The notes below the pieces were generated by a model that saw only the letters and a program-made list of their open reading frames with translations, had not been told where the DNA came from and did no database searches. DNA of 64,000 bases. It comes from Paenarthrobacter aurescens TC1. GTDB lineage: Bacteria > Actinomycetota > Actinomycetes > Actinomycetales > Micrococcaceae. Numbering within the stretch: the first letter of the stretch is position 1; every line of letters starts with the position of its first letter. The DNA is taken from assembly GCA_000014925.1 (NCBI GenBank), contig CP000474.1, positions 3,100,001-3,164,000 of the forward strand, given 5' to 3'. Both the position numbers and the translations under genes were made by a program. Shown here piece by piece: positions 33,485 to 41,642 of this stretch.

Positions 33485-35074
33485 CTATTCCCACTCGATG
33501 GTTCCCGGGGGCTTGCTGGTGACGTCCAGTACCACGCGGTTAACTCCGTCCACCTCATTGGTGATCCTGTTGGAGATCCGGGCAAGCAGGTCATACGGCA
33601 ACCGCGACCAGTCTGCTGTCATGGCGTCCTCGGAGGAGACCGGACGCAGCACGATCGGGTGACCATAGGTCCGACCGTCGCCCTGAACACCTACGCTGCG
33701 GACATCAGCCAGAAGGACTACCGGCATCTGCCATACGTCATTGTCCAGACCGGCAGCTGTCAGCTCGGCGCGGGCGATGGCATCGGCCTTGCGCAGCAGG
33801 TCCAGGCGCTCCTTGGTCACTTCACCCACAATGCGGATTCCCAAGCCGGGGCCGGGGAATGGCTGGCGGCCAACGATTTCCTGCGGGAGGCCGAGTTGGG
33901 CACCAACAGCACGAACTTCGTCCTTGAACAGTGCCCTCAGCGGCTCAACGAGCTCGAACTGCAGGTCTTCCGGGAGCCCGCCCACATTGTGGTGGCTCTT
34001 GATGTTTGCAGCGCCCTCGCCGCCGCCGGACTCGACGACGTCCGGGTACAGCGTGCCTTGGACAAGGAACTTGATCTTTTCACCCTCGGCAGCGGCCTGG
34101 GCGATGATGGCCCGTTCCGCTTCTTCGAAGGCGCGAATGAATTCCCGGCCAATGATCTTGCGCTTGGTCTCGGGATCGCTGACACCGGCCAATGCGGACT
34201 GGAAACGTTCCTGCTCGTTGGCAACGTACAGGTTGACACCCGTGGCTGCCACAAAGTCGCGCTCAACCTGCTCGGCTTCGCCTTCACGCAGGAGGCCGTG
34301 GTCCACGAAGACACAGGTCAACTGGTCGCCGACGGCGCGCTGGACGAGAGCGGCGGCCACTGCGGAGTCGACACCACCGGAGAGACCGCAGATGACCTTG
34401 GAGTCGCCGATCTGCTGGCGGATACGGTCCACCTGCTCTTCGAGGATGTTGCCGGTGGTCCAGTTGGGGCTCAGGCCCGCACCCTTGAACAGGAAGTTCT
34501 CCAGGACGTGTTGGCCGTGTACGGAGTGCTTGACCTCGGGGTGCCACTGCACACCGTAGAGGCGCTTCTCGTCATTGGCGAAAGCAGCCACCGGTGCACC
34601 AGCTGTGGAGGCAAGCACCTCGAAGCCCTCAGGGGCTTCGTGAACGGAGTCGCCATGGCTCATCCAGGTGTTCTGGGAAGAGGGAACGCCATCCAGAATG
34701 GAGCGGGCGTCGCCTACAACCAGTGCTTCGGTTGCGCCGTACTCCCGGAGACCCGTCTGGGCCACCTTGCCACCCAAGGCATTTGCCATGGCCTGGAAGC
34801 CGTAGCAGATGCCGAAAACGGGCACCCCGGCTTCGAAAAGATCTGCGCCGACGCTCGGAGCGCCCTCGGCGTAGACGCTGGAGGGCCCTCCGGAGAGAAT
34901 GATGGCTGCCGGGTTCTTGGCCAGAAGCTGCTCGGTGGTGAAGGTATGCGGAACGATTTCCGAATACACATTCGCTTCGCGGACGCGGCGGGCAATCAGC
35001 TGCGCGTACTGGGCACCGTAGTCAACAACCAGCACCGGCTTCTGGGAAGTTTGGGGTGCGGTGGGAGTAGTCAC
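33485..35074 (-). CDS. guaA: GMP synthase (glutamine-hydrolysing)
   Basis: A 529-residue enzyme converting XMP to GMP. The class I amidotransferase domain has [18 protein letters not shown], the nucleophile region [10 protein letters not shown] and the WHPEV histidine-glutamate pair. The PP-loop ATPase domain has [12 protein letters not shown], and the dimerisation domain ends [12 protein letters not shown] 35074 follows TAGTCT by 6 nt. Two other GMP-branch genes, guaB3 and guaB, lie 7-12 kb away on the same strand. Confidence 0.96.
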   Translation of the reverse strand: MTTPTAPQTSQKPVLVVDYGAQYAQLIARRVREANVYSEIVPHTFTTEQLLAKNPAAIILSGGPSSVYAEGAPSVGADLFEAGVPVFGICYGFQAMANALGGKVAQTGLREYGATEALVVGDARSILDGVPSSQNTWMSHGDSVHEAPEGFEVLASTAGAPVAAFANDEKRLYGVQWHPEVKHSVHGQHVLENFLFKGAGLSPNWTTGNILEEQVDRIRQQIGDSKVICGLSGGVDSAVAAALVQRAVGDQLTCVFVDHGLLREGEAEQVERDFVAATGVNLYVANEQERFQSALAGVSDPETKRKIIGREFIRAFEEAERAIIAQAAAEGEKIKFLVQGTLYPDVVESGGGEGAANIKSHHNVGGLPEDLQFELVEPLRALFKDEVRAVGAQLGLPQEIVGRQPFPGPGLGIRIVGEVTKERLDLLRKADAIARAELTAAGLDNDVWQMPVVLLADVRSVGVQGDGRTYGHPIVLRPVSSEDAMTADWSRLPYDLLARISNRITNEVDGVNRVVLDVTSKPPGTIEWE

Positions 35075-35086
35075 CAGACAAGACTA
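35072..35086 (-). promoter_or_regulatory. -10 of guaA
   Basis: TAGTCT at 35081-35086, 6 nt before the GTG. Confidence 0.6.
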
Positions 35087-35179
35087 CTTTGCCGAGCCGC
35101 CCCGGTGCACGTTGGCAGAGGCGTCAGAGGGGCAAAACGGCCCCGCCGTTAGGCATCTCACACCGGGACGCCGTGACGG

Positions 35180-35680
35180 CTAGTAACGCTTGGACGCCTG
35201 CGGATTGGCTGCGAGTTCCGCTTCCACCTGCGCGTGGAATTTCTTCTCCACGATGAAGGACAGCAACGGGATGACTCCACCCAGGGCCAAAAGGATCATT
35301 TTGGAGAACGGCCAGCGCATGAGCGACCACAAGCGGAAGTTGGAGACCAGGTAAACCACGTACATCCAACCGTGCACAATCAGAATCGAGGTAGAGATGT
35401 TGAAGCCGCCAATGACGCCCTTGGGTTCGGACTCAGCAAAGCCGAAGCCAAACGGCTGGCCCGTAACTGCGTTCGTGCCGCCGGCGAAGAGCGAGACGCC
35501 AAAGCCGTAGCGGGCGATCAATTCAGCGCACAGCAGGAGAAGCATGGCACCCGTGAGGTACGCCATGACTTTGTAGAACTTCAACGCCGAACGAATTTGC
35601 GCTTCCGTCCCGCCGAAGCGCCGCTTCTTGGGCTTGGGTCCGGACTGTTCGGGCTGGATAGCCGGTTTTGGCTCAATCAT
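35180..35680 (-). CDS. DUF3817 membrane protein
   Basis: A 166-residue protein with about three TM helices. LKFYKVMAYLTGAMLLLLC and ILIVHGWMYVVYLVSNFRLWSLMRWPFSKMI are the conserved DUF3817 blocks. Function is unknown; relatives often lie near oxidase-assembly genes. It overlaps the SURF1 gene by 4 bases (ATGA), so the two are co-translated. Confidence 0.83.
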   Translation of the reverse strand: MIEPKPAIQPEQSGPKPKKRRFGGTEAQIRSALKFYKVMAYLTGAMLLLLCAELIARYGFGVSLFAGGTNAVTGQPFGFGFAESEPKGVIGGFNISTSILIVHGWMYVVYLVSNFRLWSLMRWPFSKMILLALGGVIPLLSFIVEKKFHAQVEAELAANPQASKRY

Positions 35681-36546
35681 TGCTGCACCTTTTGTTCTGG
35701 CTCTGGGTTTGTAGGTTCTGTGGTTGCCTCGGGGTGGTCTGCCCGGTCCAAGTCGTCATCGTCGAAGTCGTCGTCAAACTCGTCCTCTTCCAAGTCGCGC
35801 CGGTAGTCGTCCTTCACCAGGCGCCACCAGATGAAGATCGAGAACCCGGCAAAGACAACCCATTCCACCGCATAGAAGAGGTTCAGCCAGTTGACCTGCT
35901 CTGCAGGGGGCTGGGGCGGGATGTTGAGTGCCTTGACGTCATCACCGAGAGGAATTGGCACGCCTCCGGAGACTTCCGAAGTCGCTGCGATAAAACCTTG
36001 GTAACTGGAAACTTCCCACTTATTAATGAGTTCCGCCGTTGAGACTGCGGACGCGCGGTCCGGGCCGGCGTCGACGTTTGGAAGCGGCGCTTCGGACGGG
36101 ATGAGGCGACCCGTCACGGTGATGGTTCCCGACGGCGGCGGGCCGGCTTGGGCGGCGTCAGCCACCCAGCCGCGGGCGACCGGGATCCACGTCTGCGGCG
36201 AGGCACCGACACCCTTGAGGGTGGGAGCGTTGTTGACGGCAAAGGCGGAGACGATCCAGAAGCCCTTTTGGTTGTTGTAGAGGCGGCCTTCGACGAGGAC
36301 CTGCTTGCCGGGATCGTAGGTTCCTGTGGCGGTGACCATCTGGTCCGAGACCGAACCGGGGAAGAACTGGCCTGGCCGGAGGACGTCCACCAGCGGCTTC
36401 ACTTCTTCGATGCTGGACGGCGCAGGGGGCTCGTGCTGGGCGGACCGGCTGAGCTGCCATTGACTGAGCAGCACAAACACCCCGGACAACAGAAGCGCAA
36501 AGACCAGTCCTGCGATCCAGCGGGGTTTCAACGCGGTTTTCAACAC
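35677..36546 (-). CDS. SURF1 family cytochrome oxidase biogenesis protein
   Basis: A 289-residue protein with TM helices at both ends: residues about 12-32 (IAGLVFALLLSGVFVLLSQWQLSR) and about 226-246. The extracytoplasmic part contains the SURF1 pattern G.Y.p..Q..V..R...N..G and PVARGWV. It helps insert haem a into cytochrome aa3 oxidase. The C-terminus is strongly acidic (EEDEFDDDFDDDDLD). GTG 36546 follows TACGGT by 6 nt. The 58-bp repeats lie directly upstream. Confidence 0.88.
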   Translation of the reverse strand: MLKTALKPRWIAGLVFALLLSGVFVLLSQWQLSRSAQHEPPAPSSIEEVKPLVDVLRPGQFFPGSVSDQMVTATGTYDPGKQVLVEGRLYNNQKGFWIVSAFAVNNAPTLKGVGASPQTWIPVARGWVADAAQAGPPPSGTITVTGRLIPSEAPLPNVDAGPDRASAVSTAELINKWEVSSYQGFIAATSEVSGGVPIPLGDDVKALNIPPQPPAEQVNWLNLFYAVEWVVFAGFSIFIWWRLVKDDYRRDLEEDEFDDDFDDDDLDRADHPEATTEPTNPEPEQKVQQ

Positions 36547-36558
36547 CCCTTAACCGTA
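36544..36558 (-). promoter_or_regulatory. -10 of the SURF1-DUF3817 operon
   Basis: TACGGT at 36553-36558, 6 nt before the GTG. Confidence 0.55.
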
Positions 36559-36593
36559 CTTCGTCCGCCTGTAGAACAACGAAACGACGTGTA

Positions 36594-36835
36594 GGGCCTG
36601 CCCTAGAGTGGGGCAGCAGGGTCCCTACGTGGCGACGGAGTCGACACGAAAGGGCCTGCCCTAGAGTGGGGCAGCAGGGTCCCTGCGTGGCGACGGAGTC
36701 GACACAAAAGGGCCTGCCCTAGAGTGGGGCAGCAGGGTCCCTACGTGGCGACGGAGTCGACACGAAAGGGCCTGCCCTAGAGTGGGGCAGCAGGGTCCCT
36801 ACGTGGCGACGGAGTCGACACAAAAGGGCCTGCCC
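36594..36835. repeat. 58-bp tandem repeat, four full copies plus a partial
   Basis: Units start at 36594, 36652, 36710 and 36768, and a 10-base stub (GGGCCTGCCC) at 36826. Each unit contains CTGCCC-TAGAGTG-GGGCAG, a 6-bp stem with a 7-base loop. Copies differ at few sites; copies 1 and 3 end ACACGAAA while 2 and 4 end ACACAAAA, so a two-unit block was probably duplicated. It lies between the EIIA stop and the SURF1 promoter. Confidence 0.95.
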
Positions 36836-36841
36836 CAATCT

Positions 36842-37330
36842 CTAGTGGTCGAAAAACACCAGGCTGGAGTTGATGAGCTCGGAGATGACCTCGGGATCGT
36901 GTGCCCGGCGCAGGGATTCCCGGAACGACTCCTTGGAAAGGGAACGCGCCAGGGTGGCAAGAACCTCGAGGTGGTCGGAGAAGGAACTGGCCGGTGTCGC
37001 GATAAGGAGCACCAGGGTGGCCGGTCCGTCGGTGGCGCCGAAGTCCAAGGCGTGGCCAAACTTGGTCACGCCAACCGCAATGGAGATCCTGTCCACGAAT
37101 TCGCTGCGTGCATGCGGTAGTCCGATGCCTCCCGGAAGGCCGGTGGCAAGCTGGTGCTCCCGTGAATGCACTTGCTCCAGAAAGCCCTGAAGATTGGAAA
37201 TCCTGCCTGCCGCGTGGAGCCTTTCAGCCAGTTGTGCTGCGGCATCGATCTTGTCCTGGGCAACAAGTTCAAGGATGACCGTATCCGGGGTGGTTAGTTC
37301 CGCGTCGTACCGGTCAAGTGGTTCAGCCAA
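36842..37330 (-). CDS. PTS fructose-type EIIA protein
   Basis: A 162-residue PTS EIIA of the fructose/mannitol/nitrogen class. The phosphorylated histidine is in GGIGLPHARSE. No EIIB or EIIC is fused or nearby, so it may serve a distant transporter or act as a regulator. It starts at TTG 37330, with GGAGGG 8 nt upstream. It lies 47 bases after the glpD stop on the same strand. Confidence 0.9.
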   Translation of the reverse strand: MAEPLDRYDAELTTPDTVILELVAQDKIDAAAQLAERLHAAGRISNLQGFLEQVHSREHQLATGLPGGIGLPHARSEFVDRISIAVGVTKFGHALDFGATDGPATLVLLIATPASSFSDHLEVLATLARSLSKESFRESLRRAHDPEVISELINSSLVFFDH

Positions 37331-37377
37331 GTTGTGTTCCCTCCATGTGGCCTCCCGGCCTCAATTCCTTGAGCTGG

Positions 37378-39132
37378 TCAGCGCAGGGGAACGATGTCAT
37401 CCACTCCCATGCGCGCGGCATCAGCCGATTCGTCATCGGGTTGCTGCTGACTGAGTCGTTCAGCTTCCACACGCGCCAGGTAGTGCTTGATTTCGCTCTC
37501 GCGCTGAGTCTCGCTCCAGCCAAGGATTTCTCCCATCAGCTTAGCTACTACGGGCGCGGCAGACACACCCCGGTCCCATGCTTCGATGGAGATCCGGGTG
37601 CGGCGGGTCAGAACGTCGTCAACGTGACGTGCGCCCTCGTGGGTGGTTGCGTAGACGACTTCTGCGGCCAAGTAGTCATCCGCTCCGGGAAGGGGCTCCC
37701 CCAGTTCCGGCCGGCCGGCAATGATATCCAGGACTTCCGGTGTCATGGATCCGAAGCGGTTGAGCAGGTGCTCCACGCGTGCAACGTGCACGCCAGCCTG
37801 TTCGGCCGACCTCCCGCGTCGGTTCCACGCCGCCTTGAATCCCTCGGCTCCCAGGAGCGGAATGGTTTCAGTGCAGCTGGACGGAACACGCTCGTCCATG
37901 GCCCGGGTTGCCTCGTCCACGGCGTCTTTGGCCATGACGCGGTAGGTGGTGTACTTCCCGCCGGCCACGACGACGAGTCCCGGCACCGGGTGCGCCACAA
38001 CATGCTCGCGGGACAGCTTGGCAGTGGAGTCGTTGTCACCGGCCAGCAGCGGGCGTAGGCCTGCGTACACGCCTTCCACGTCCTCACGGGTCAGCGGACG
38101 CTTGAGGACCTTGTTGACATGCTCAAGCACGTAATCAATGTCCTTGCTGGAAGCTGCCGGGTGCGCCTTATCCAGCGTCCAGTCGGTATCTGTAGTGCCG
38201 ATGATCCAGTGCCGGCCCCAGGGGATCACAAAAAGCACTGACTTTTCGGTGCGCAGAATCAATCCCACCGTGGACTGGAAGCGGTCCCGCGGCACCACCA
38301 GGTGGATTCCTTTGGATGCGCGGACCTTCAGCTGGCCACGGTCCGTCACCATTGCCTGCGTTTCGTCGGTCCATACGCCGGTAGCGTTGACCACTTGCTT
38401 GGCCCTGATTTCGAAGACGCTGCCGTCTTCCTGGTTTTCAACCTTTGCCCCGACGACGCGTTCCCCTTCGCGGAGGAAATCCACCACGCGGACACGGTTC
38501 GCTGCGTGGGCACCGTAGTGCGCCGCAGTCCTTACGAGGTTGACCACCAGGCGGGCATCATCCACCTGGGCATCGTAGTAACGGATGGACCCAACGAAGG
38601 CATCTTCTTTGAGGCTAGGAGCTGCCCGCAGGGTTCCTCGTCGGAACAGGTGCTTATGCATGGGGACGCCCCGGCTGTGGCCGGAGGTCAGACCCAAGGT
38701 GTCGTAGAGCATGATGCCTGCGCCCACATACGGACGCTCCCAAATACGGCGCGTCAGCGGATACAGGAAGGGGACCGGGCGCACCAGGTGCGGTGCGATC
38801 TGTTGGATCAGCAGCCCCCGCTCTTGTAGTGCTTCCTGGACGAGGCCAAAATCAAGCATCTCCAAGTACCGCAGTCCACCGTGGATGAGCTTGGACGATC
38901 GGGACGAGGTGCCCGATGCCCAGTCCCGGGCCTCGACGATGCCCACTGTGAGGCCACGCGTCACGGCATCCAGGGCTGCGCCGGCTCCCACTACGCCTCC
39001 CCCGACAATCAGGATGTCGAGCTCTTTGCCCGCCTGGGCAGTGGCTTTCAGGACTTCGATCGATGCGGCACGGGATTCCGGGCTCAGTGCTCCCGGAGAA
39101 TTCACCTGCGGACCGCCTGCGACATTGCTCAT
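37378..39132 (-). CDS. glpD: Glycerol-3-phosphate dehydrogenase (aerobic, FAD)
   Basis: A 584-residue flavoprotein that oxidises glycerol-3-phosphate to dihydroxyacetone phosphate and passes electrons to quinone at the membrane. The FAD-binding motif is DILIVGGGVVGAGAALDAVTRGLTVGIVEA (GxGxxG), followed by SSRSSKLIHGGLRYLE and a C-terminal domain. ATG 39132 has GGAGGGG 4 nt upstream and is preferred to 39153. A possible -10 (TAGGGT, 39171-39176) lies just below a tandem repeat. Confidence 0.94.
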   Translation of the reverse strand: MSNVAGGPQVNSPGALSPESRAASIEVLKATAQAGKELDILIVGGGVVGAGAALDAVTRGLTVGIVEARDWASGTSSRSSKLIHGGLRYLEMLDFGLVQEALQERGLLIQQIAPHLVRPVPFLYPLTRRIWERPYVGAGIMLYDTLGLTSGHSRGVPMHKHLFRRGTLRAAPSLKEDAFVGSIRYYDAQVDDARLVVNLVRTAAHYGAHAANRVRVVDFLREGERVVGAKVENQEDGSVFEIRAKQVVNATGVWTDETQAMVTDRGQLKVRASKGIHLVVPRDRFQSTVGLILRTEKSVLFVIPWGRHWIIGTTDTDWTLDKAHPAASSKDIDYVLEHVNKVLKRPLTREDVEGVYAGLRPLLAGDNDSTAKLSREHVVAHPVPGLVVVAGGKYTTYRVMAKDAVDEATRAMDERVPSSCTETIPLLGAEGFKAAWNRRGRSAEQAGVHVARVEHLLNRFGSMTPEVLDIIAGRPELGEPLPGADDYLAAEVVYATTHEGARHVDDVLTRRTRISIEAWDRGVSAAPVVAKLMGEILGWSETQRESEIKHYLARVEAERLSQQQPDDESADAARMGVDDIVPLR

Positions 39133-39192
39133 CGGACCCCTCCTCAAACGCAACCAGCTGGTAGTCCCTTACCCTACTTGTTGCTTGCCGCC

Positions 39193-39275
39193 TTGGGCAG
39201 AGCACTTTGGGCAGAGCACTCCGGGAGAGCGCCTTGGACAGAGCGCTATGTCCGGAGCGCTGTGGCCCGAGCGGG
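39193..39275. repeat. Degenerate 14-bp tandem repeat upstream of glpD
   Basis: Six units start at 39193, 39207, 39221, 39234, 39248 and 39262. The first two are identical (TTGGGCAGAGCACT); the others keep a GAGCnC core, and the third is one base short. It lies between the glpD promoter region and the end of the next membrane protein gene. Confidence 0.8.
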
Positions 39276-39283
39276 GTCTGGGA

Positions 39284-39931
39284 TCAGAGTGGCCCGAACG
39301 GCCTGTTGCCCGCAGGATCGCGCCACGTCAGGGACATCGCTTCAAGGGATCGCCGGAGCTCCGGGTCGGCCCCGATCCTCGCCCGGAAGTGTTCCCGGGC
39401 GTGTTGGGAGAAATACGCCGGCGCGGCGAACAGGCTCACGGTCGCCAGCAGCAAGAGGGCATAAGCCGCAATGAAACCAAGCACGTGGCCGGGCCCTCTT
39501 TCAAGCAACGGACTCACAACGGGGAAAAGCCCAATTCCAAAGATCAGCGACAGGAAGGCTGCAAACCAAAGGCCGGAGGAGAACTTACCGGGGGCCCGCG
39601 AGCCCAACACGGGACGGATCCGGGGCACCTTGTTCAGCGTGCTTCGAAGTCCCGCGGCGATGCATACCAGTAGAAGGCCCACGCAAGCGAAAGCGATAAC
39701 AACGCCGATGTTCCCTGCGAGCAGCAGCACCAGGAGGGCGGCCCCCAGCATGCTGCCTGCAGCGCCGAGGCAGGCAACGGCAAGCCCAAGGTACTGACCC
39801 CTGTTCCATGCCATGTCCCTCAGGACCGACGGAGCAGAGTTGGGCGCCATCAGGGCAGGACCGGAGGCGATCCAATAGTCCAAAGGGACGTGGTGGGGTG
39901 TTTGTTCTGGATACGGGAACTGCTGGCTCAT
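39284..39931 (-). CDS. Membrane protein of the WXG module, unknown function
   Basis: A 215-residue protein with a short Pro-rich N-terminus and four TM helices in two pairs (GLAVACLGAAGSMLGAALLVLLL, NIGVVIAFACVGLLLVCIA, SGLWFAAFLSLIFGIGLF, GFIAAYALLLLATVSLFAAP). It has no recognisable domain. Its start overlaps the preceding gene by 4 bases (ATGA). A role as immunity or anchoring partner of the WXG protein is only a guess from position. Confidence 0.65.
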   Translation of the reverse strand: MSQQFPYPEQTPHHVPLDYWIASGPALMAPNSAPSVLRDMAWNRGQYLGLAVACLGAAGSMLGAALLVLLLAGNIGVVIAFACVGLLLVCIAAGLRSTLNKVPRIRPVLGSRAPGKFSSGLWFAAFLSLIFGIGLFPVVSPLLERGPGHVLGFIAAYALLLLATVSLFAAPAYFSQHAREHFRARIGADPELRRSLEAMSLTWRDPAGNRPFGPL

Positions 39932-40560
39932 GCGAAGGTCAAGGCCGCCGCGAATTCGTCGAAGGCTTGGTCTGCCGGCACAGGACGGTGAGGAGGGTTT
40001 TCCTCGTCGCCTGTGGCAAGGGTCCAGCTGCCGTCCACACCCGCTTTCAGGTGCGCAGTAACAGGCTTACCATCGGCGCGGTGGTGCTTGATCATGGCCG
40101 CGGCCGGCAAACCATCCGGGCCATCCACCAAGTAGTGCCGGGCAATCTCGATCCCCAGCGGGAGCATTCCCGAGCGCGAATCGATGGGCTGGACCTCGTG
40201 TACGCCATAGCGGCTGAGGTTCAGGAGAACGGAGCCTTGGTCTGAGCCCGCCGTGAACAACACGTGATCCGTGCTGGGGGTCACCAAAGCCATTTCCAAC
40301 CATTCATCAGCACTGGAGACTACTGCCGCCACGATGGCACCACGGTCAACGGGCACGATGTCATCGCCGTCCACTTCAGCCAGCCCCCGCACCAACAGAG
40401 TGGTGATCCCGGCCTGTTCCAGCACGTCTTTGTCCGCCACCCCCGAGAGACGGAACAGCTCGCGTGTTTTCTCCGCGCCCCGGGTGGGGCGCATGGCCAG
40501 CAACGCCAAAAGCTCGTGGTCCGTCAGCCGCAGGGTTTCCAGGTTCGCCGTCTCTGTCAT
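39928..40560 (-). CDS. EspG-like or unknown partner of the WXG protein
   Basis: A 210-residue soluble alpha/beta protein. It opens LRLTDHELLALLAM and has ADEWLEMALVTPSTDHVLF, a pattern that loosely recalls EspG chaperones of type VII secretion, but no firm motif is seen. ATG 40560 has GAGGA 4 nt upstream; the GTG at 40590 has none. TAAGAT at 40594-40599 may be an extra promoter. It lies between the WXG gene and a membrane protein gene. Confidence 0.5.
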   Translation of the reverse strand: MTETANLETLRLTDHELLALLAMRPTRGAEKTRELFRLSGVADKDVLEQAGITTLLVRGLAEVDGDDIVPVDRGAIVAAVVSSADEWLEMALVTPSTDHVLFTAGSDQGSVLLNLSRYGVHEVQPIDSRSGMLPLGIEIARHYLVDGPDGLPAAAMIKHHRADGKPVTAHLKAGVDGSWTLATGDEENPPHRPVPADQAFDEFAAALTFA

Positions 40561-40609
40561 GCCGTCCTCATGTTGGTTGTCTGATTCCACGCTATCTTAG
40601 GAAGCCCGG

Positions 40610-41491
40610 TCAACCGCCGAGCCAACCCCAGACCTTCTTTGCACCATCCGCTACCGCCTTGGCGCCGTCTTCCACGGCCCCGGCAACGGCTTTGGCGCCG
40701 TCTACCACCATTTCCGAGGTGGAATCGTAGCCGAGACCCTTGGCCAGGAAGCCCATGCCTGCCCAGGCAAGGCTGGCACCGGCAAAGAACGGGCCAACTA
40801 CGGGTATAAAGCTTCCGGCCGCCAGTACGGTTGTGATGCCGCCATCAGCCATGGCATAGCCGTCGCCGCGCATGTAGCCGTCAGCAAACTGTGCCACTCC
40901 CCCGATGACGCTTAAGACGCCGGCCGCGCGTCCCACCATGGATAGGCCGTTGAGGAGCTGGGTGCCCTTCAGATAACCGACACCCGGCATCTGTCCGAAC
41001 TGTGCGCCCAACAGGCTCCACGGCTGACGCACCAGGAGGTTCGCCTTGCTCATCTTGTTCAAGAGCAGGTCACTGACGAATCCCGCCCCGGAGGCTGTGA
41101 AGTTCAGCGCTTGGTAGACAGTGTTGCCGTTGGCATCCACAACGGGCGAAAACGGAGTGGACGTTAGACCTGGCCCCGAGCCCGAACCTGAACCTGAACC
41201 AGAGGCAGATGAGCCTGTGGATCCGTGGCTTGCCTGCTCCTGCTCATCAGCTTGGGCAAGGAGTGCCTTGGCCTGCGTCCGGAGTGACTCGCTGGCCCCA
41301 TGGAGCATTGGCCGCATCTTTCCGGACCATTCGGACCGGAAGCGCTCACCGTCGGCGCCCCGCCAGGCAGTGGAGGCGACGACGCCATTGATGTTCAGCT
41401 CAAGGTTGGACAGGGTGTTACCCGATGCCCCCATCACTTTGGACAGTGACCTTAGCTGGGCAACATCTGCCCCATAAATGCCCGGCGCCAT
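40610..41491 (-). CDS. WXG100-type protein with C-terminal hydrophobic domain
   Basis: A 293-residue protein. Residues 1-85 form an ESAT-6-like helical hairpin with STAWRGADGERF, where W43-R-G45 is the WXG turn. A Ser/Gly repeat linker follows (about 90-108), then a region of Gly/Ala-rich hydrophobic helices (about 190-260). It ends with amphipathic VVDGAKAVAGAVEDGAKAV repeats. This shape suits a type VII secretion substrate with a membrane-active tail. ATG 41491 has GGGGAG upstream; a longer reading from 41620 is unlikely. No type VII secretion ATPase is in the window. Confidence 0.7.
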   Translation of the reverse strand: MAPGIYGADVAQLRSLSKVMGASGNTLSNLELNINGVVASTAWRGADGERFRSEWSGKMRPMLHGASESLRTQAKALLAQADEQEQASHGSTGSSASGSGSGSGSGPGLTSTPFSPVVDANGNTVYQALNFTASGAGFVSDLLLNKMSKANLLVRQPWSLLGAQFGQMPGVGYLKGTQLLNGLSMVGRAAGVLSVIGGVAQFADGYMRGDGYAMADGGITTVLAAGSFIPVVGPFFAGASLAWAGMGFLAKGLGYDSTSEMVVDGAKAVAGAVEDGAKAVADGAKKVWGWLGG

Positions 41492-41582
41492 TCTCTCCCC
41501 ACTTTCTGCCAGCAAAAACTTCTTCGGCGTCAGACTACGGGGCAATGCAGGGAGCCGCGATGGGGAGAACTGCCCCGATGAA

Positions 41583-41631
41583 GAAAGCCCCCGTTGGCTC
41601 CGACGGGAATCGGTAGTCAACAGGGGCTTTC
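41583..41631 (-). terminator. guaB3 terminator
   Basis: GAAAGCCCC...GTTG at 41583-41596 pairs with CAAC.GGGGCTTTC at 41618-41631. On the minus strand it begins 12 bases after the guaB3 stop, and the stem ends in TTTCTT. Confidence 0.8.
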
Positions 41632-41642
41632 AGCGCCTGGTA

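Noticed and set aside
33413..35152. Open frame of 579 codons opposite guaA
   Set aside because: The minus strand encodes a complete GMP synthase; the plus frame has no recognisable motif.
36594..36835. CRISPR array
   Set aside because: The copies are contiguous 58-bp units with no unique spacers, and no cas gene is nearby.
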